DNA of 64,000 bases, taken from the NCBI GenBank assembly GCA_016715115.1, contig JADKBM010000011.1, positions 992,001 to 1,056,000 of the forward strand. The letters run 5' to 3'. This document shows, in pieces, positions 61,422-64,000 of the stretch. The position numbers and the translations under genes were made by a program. The stretch comes from Acidobacteriota bacterium. Its GTDB lineage: Bacteria; Acidobacteriota; Blastocatellia; Pyrinomonadales; Pyrinomonadaceae. The notes below the pieces were generated by a model. That model did not search any database. It was not told the DNA's origin and saw only the letters and a list, made by a program, of their open reading frames with translations. Every line of letters starts with the position of its first letter. Position 1 is the first letter of the stretch.

Positions 61422-64000
61422 TCATCCCAACATCTCATCGCGGTACTGCTTGACAATCGCGATGTCCTTGTCGACCGAATCCGCAAGGATCGCAACCAGT
61501 TCGCCTTTCTTCGCTTTCTTGAAGGCGTGGTAGATCGCTTCCTTTGACTCGTGGACGATCTCGACGACGGGACTCTTCTTCGACGCCTTGATTCCCTTTT
61601 GAAGCAGAGCGAGGACCTCCTTTTCAGTTCGTCCGCGAAGGTAATCGCCGCGGCGGATGATGATCTTGTCAAAGGTTTCGCCGGCGAGCTTGCCCATCTC
61701 ACGGATGTCCTCGTCGCGGCGGTCGCCGACGCCGCTCAGGATACAGGTCTTGTGCTTGAACGGGAGCTTGCCGATGAACTTCTGCAATCCCGCGAATCCG
61801 GCGGGATTATGTGCAAAGTCCATCAGAACCGTGAAGTCGCCGATCTCGAGGAAATTTAACCTTCCCGGAGTTTGCGCGAGCGACGGCGTGAAGGTCGTCA
61901 GACCGACGCGAATATCCTCGAGCGAAACGCCGTGCACGAAGCACGCGAGCGTCGCCGCGAGCACATTCTGAATCATAAACTCGGCGCGGCCGCCGTACGT
62001 CAGCGGGATGTTCAGGGCCTTTTCGATGCGGACCTTCCACTTGCCCTTGAGGATCGTGACATAGCCGTTCTCGTAAACGCAGGAAACGCGTCCGCGGCGA
62101 GCCTGGCGCTGTATGTTCGGATGATTCTCGTCCATCGAAAAATAGACGAGATGCCCGTCGACAAGCTCTTTCATACCGTAAACGAGCGGGTCTTCGGCGT
62201 TTAGAACGGCAAATCCCTTTTTGTTGACGGAGCGCGGGACAACGGATTTGACGCGCGCCAGATCTTCAAGCGTGTTGACATCTTTCAGTCCGAGATGGTC
62301 GGCCGCAATGTTCGTCACGATGCCGATGTCGCAATGATCGAACCCGAGCCCCGCGCGGATGATGCCGCCGCGCGCGGTTTCAAGAACCGCGACCTCGACC
62401 GTCGGGTCGCGCAATACGAGCTGCGCCGAAACCGGTCCCGTGTTGTCGCCGGTGACGATCTGATTATTGCCGATATACGTTCCGTCCGTCGTCGTGAATC
62501 CGACGTTTTTGCCGCTGTTCCTTAGAATATGCGCGATGAGGCGCGTCGTCGTCGTTTTCCCGTTTGTTCCGGTGATTGAAAAGATCGGAATTCGGGAAGG
62601 TTTTCCGGGCGGGAAAAGCATATCGACGACGTGTTCGGCGACGTTGCGTCCGATTCCCTCGCTCGGCGCGAGGTGCATACGAAAGCCCGGCGCGGCGTTG
62701 ACCTCGATGATTCCGCCGCCGTTCTCGGAAAGCGGTTCGGCGACGTTCGGCGCGATGACGTCGATGCCGGCGACGTCAAGGCCGATGATCCGAGCGATTC
62801 GCTCGAAAAGAAAGACGTTTTCGGGATGAACTTCGTCCGTTCGGTCGATCGCCGTGCCGCCGGTCGAAATGTTCGCGGTCGTTTTCAGATACAGAATCTC
62901 GCCCTTTGGAAGAACCGTTTCGAGAGTGTACGATTTGGCCCGGATCAAGCGCTCTGTCTGCTGATCGATGGTGATCTGAGTCAGGACGTTTTCGTGCCCG
63001 TAACCGCGCCGCGGATCTTCGTTGGTCTTGTCGATCAACTGCTGAATCGTGAGTTTTCCATCGCCGACGACGTTTGCCGGAACACGTTCGGCGACGGCGA
63101 TCAGCCGGTTGTTGACGATCAGCGCGCGGAAATCGTTTCCGATAAGCTGTTTTTCAACGATCACCCAACGCGAATACTCTTTGGCCTTCGCAAACGCGAT
63201 CTTCGCGTCGTCGATGGTGTTGATCCCGACGGTCGCGCCTTTGCCGTGATTCCCGTCGAGCGGCTTAATGACGACCGGAAACCCGACGCGCTCGACCGTC
63301 CGATCAAGATCTTCCTCGTCACGGATCGAGTAGCCGCGCGGCACCGGAACACCCATATCTCCGAGCAATTTCTTGGTCGCGCTTTTGTCGCCGGCGATAT
63401 CGACCGAGATCATATTCGTATGCGAAGTGGTCGTCGCCTGGATCCGCTGCTGGTGGACGCCGAAACCGAGCTGGACGAGCGACTGATCGTTAAGCCGGAT
63501 ATACGGAATGTCCCGGCTCTCAGCTTCTTCAACGATCGACCCGGTCGACGGTCCGAATCGGACATCTTCCCGGATCTCGCGCATTTCCTGAACTTCACGC
63601 GCAAGTTCGGCCTGCAGTTCGGCGACGGGCTTGACCCCTTCTGCAAGATCGAGAAACATCTTCACGGCGGCGCGGGCCGCGTAGCGTCCGACTTCCTCTT
63701 CAAAATAGGCGAAAACGACGTTGTATATGCCGCGTTCGCTGGTTTCCCGGGTGCGGCCGTAACCGACTTCCATTCCGGCAAGCGTTTGAAGCTCGAGCGC
63801 GAGATGCTCGATGATGTGGCCTGCCCACGTGCCGCGTTTGACGCGTTTCAGAAATCCGCCTTCTTCGCCATAACTGCAGCCGTGCGACAGGAGCGTCGGC
63901 ATCACCTCAGTCATCCGCCTGTAAAAACCGCGGATCTTGTTCGACGGATTATCCTCGTACGTCCCGATGTCGAGCCGCATAATGATAAGTTGTTTCCAAT
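61422..64000 (-). CDS. cphA: Cyanophycin synthetase (5' end beyond the window)
   Basis: At least 859 residues of CphA are encoded. The enzyme adds Asp and Arg alternately to build multi-L-arginyl-poly-L-aspartate using ATP. An N-terminal domain (GCSYGEEGGFLKRVKRGTWAG) is followed by an ATP-grasp domain (VVIKPLDGNHGKGATVGI) and a Mur-ligase-like domain with P-loop GTNGKTTTTRLIAH. The frame stays open upstream of the first ATG (63980) with WKQLII, which matches the strand that precedes MRLDIG in relatives, so the true start lies past 64000. It serves nitrogen storage. Confidence 0.92.
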   Translation of the reverse strand, partial: WKQLIIMRLDIGTYEDNPSNKIRGFYRRMTEVMPTLLSHGCSYGEEGGFLKRVKRGTWAGHIIEHLALELQTLAGMEVGYGRTRETSERGIYNVVFAYFEEEVGRYAARAAVKMFLDLAEGVKPVAELQAELAREVQEMREIREDVRFGPSTGSIVEEAESRDIPYIRLNDQSLVQLGFGVHQQRIQATTTSHTNMISVDIAGDKSATKKLLGDMGVPVPRGYSIRDEEDLDRTVERVGFPVVIKPLDGNHGKGATVGINTIDDAKIAFAKAKEYSRWVIVEKQLIGNDFRALIVNNRLIAVAERVPANVVGDGKLTIQQLIDKTNEDPRRGYGHENVLTQITIDQQTERLIRAKSYTLETVLPKGEILYLKTTANISTGGTAIDRTDEVHPENVFLFERIARIIGLDVAGIDVIAPNVAEPLSENGGGIIEVNAAPGFRMHLAPSEGIGRNVAEHVVDMLFPPGKPSRIPIFSITGTNGKTTTTRLIAHILRNSGKNVGFTTTDGTYIGNNQIVTGDNTGPVSAQLVLRDPTVEVAVLETARGGIIRAGLGFDHCDIGIVTNIAADHLGLKDVNTLEDLARVKSVVPRSVNKKGFAVLNAEDPLVYGMKELVDGHLVYFSMDENHPNIQRQARRGRVSCVYENGYVTILKGKWKVRIEKALNIPLTYGGRAEFMIQNVLAATLACFVHGVSLEDIRVGLTTFTPSLAQTPGRLNFLEIGDFTVLMDFAHNPAGFAGLQKFIGKLPFKHKTCILSGVGDRRDEDIREMGKLAGETFDKIIIRRGDYLRGRTEKEVLALLQKGIKASKKSPVVEIVHESKEAIYHAFKKAKKGELVAILADSVDKDIAIVKQYRDEMLG

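Overview
The window looks like a chromosomal segment from an Acidobacteriota genome, most likely class Blastocatellia (Pyrinomonadales-like). The reasons are the moderately high GC content, an LpxD-type outer-membrane pathway, paired delta-60/FG-GAP surface proteins, TPR proteins, YfbK-like VWA lipoprotein, RHS proteins and a cyanophycin synthetase. This assignment is inference from gene style; no marker gene such as 16S rRNA is present.

Layout. 0-3.3 kb: heptanucleotide repeat arrays, a long palindromic mini-element and a frameshifted IS5-family transposase, then a Uma2-type nuclease. 3.4-16.5 kb: mostly housekeeping and envelope genes: lpxD, an S41 peptidase homologue lacking its catalytic dyad, ruvX, a penicillin-acylase-family hydrolase, a CBS/CorC membrane protein, 1-Cys peroxiredoxin, a small cluster ending in a deoxyhypusine-synthase-like enzyme, a biotin carrier protein, a GH46 chitosanase and an NtrC-type regulator. 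Several repeat arrays sit in the gaps. 16.6-26.9 kb: a worn RHS locus. A 5'-truncated RHS protein with an HExxH tip is translationally coupled to a small exported protein. Two further truncated RHS cores with different tips follow, mixed with small secreted proteins. 27-32 kb: REP-like palindromes, a VWA lipoprotein, and an IS21-family element that splits a small membrane-anchored protein gene whose original reading frame can be rebuilt. 32.8-50.4 kb: murB, two paralogous TPR proteins, two paralogous giant delta-60/FG-GAP proteins, an EF-G-like GTPase, a copper P-type ATPase and an isoaspartyl peptidase whose disposable linker has been filled by repeat DNA. 50.4-60.3 kb: a graveyard of small lipoproteins and secreted proteins, short RHS scars, and a frameshifted IS1182 element. 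60.3-61.4 kb: dense tandem and palindromic repeats. 61.4-64 kb: cyanophycin synthetase, running off the right edge.

The most interesting signals are these. (1) A family of at least five full-length secreted paralogues plus one 3' remnant, built of three STN-like modules and spread among RHS debris. (2) Short scars of one part of the RHS core lying just upstream of several small exported proteins, which suggests repeated tip/immunity exchange that left orphan immunity genes. (3) A short conserved reading frame whose start codon lies in a perfect hairpin, present twice, each time downstream of a paralogue of family (1). (4) Heptanucleotide arrays edged by an 18-bp motif, and a 9-nt, frame-keeping version of the same repeat in the autocleaved linker of the isoaspartyl peptidase. 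(5) An S41 'protease' with Gly and Ala at the catalytic Ser and Lys positions.

No tRNA, rRNA, CRISPR array or replication origin was recognised. Several mobile-element genes carry single-base frame changes; these may be real decay or homopolymer sequencing errors.
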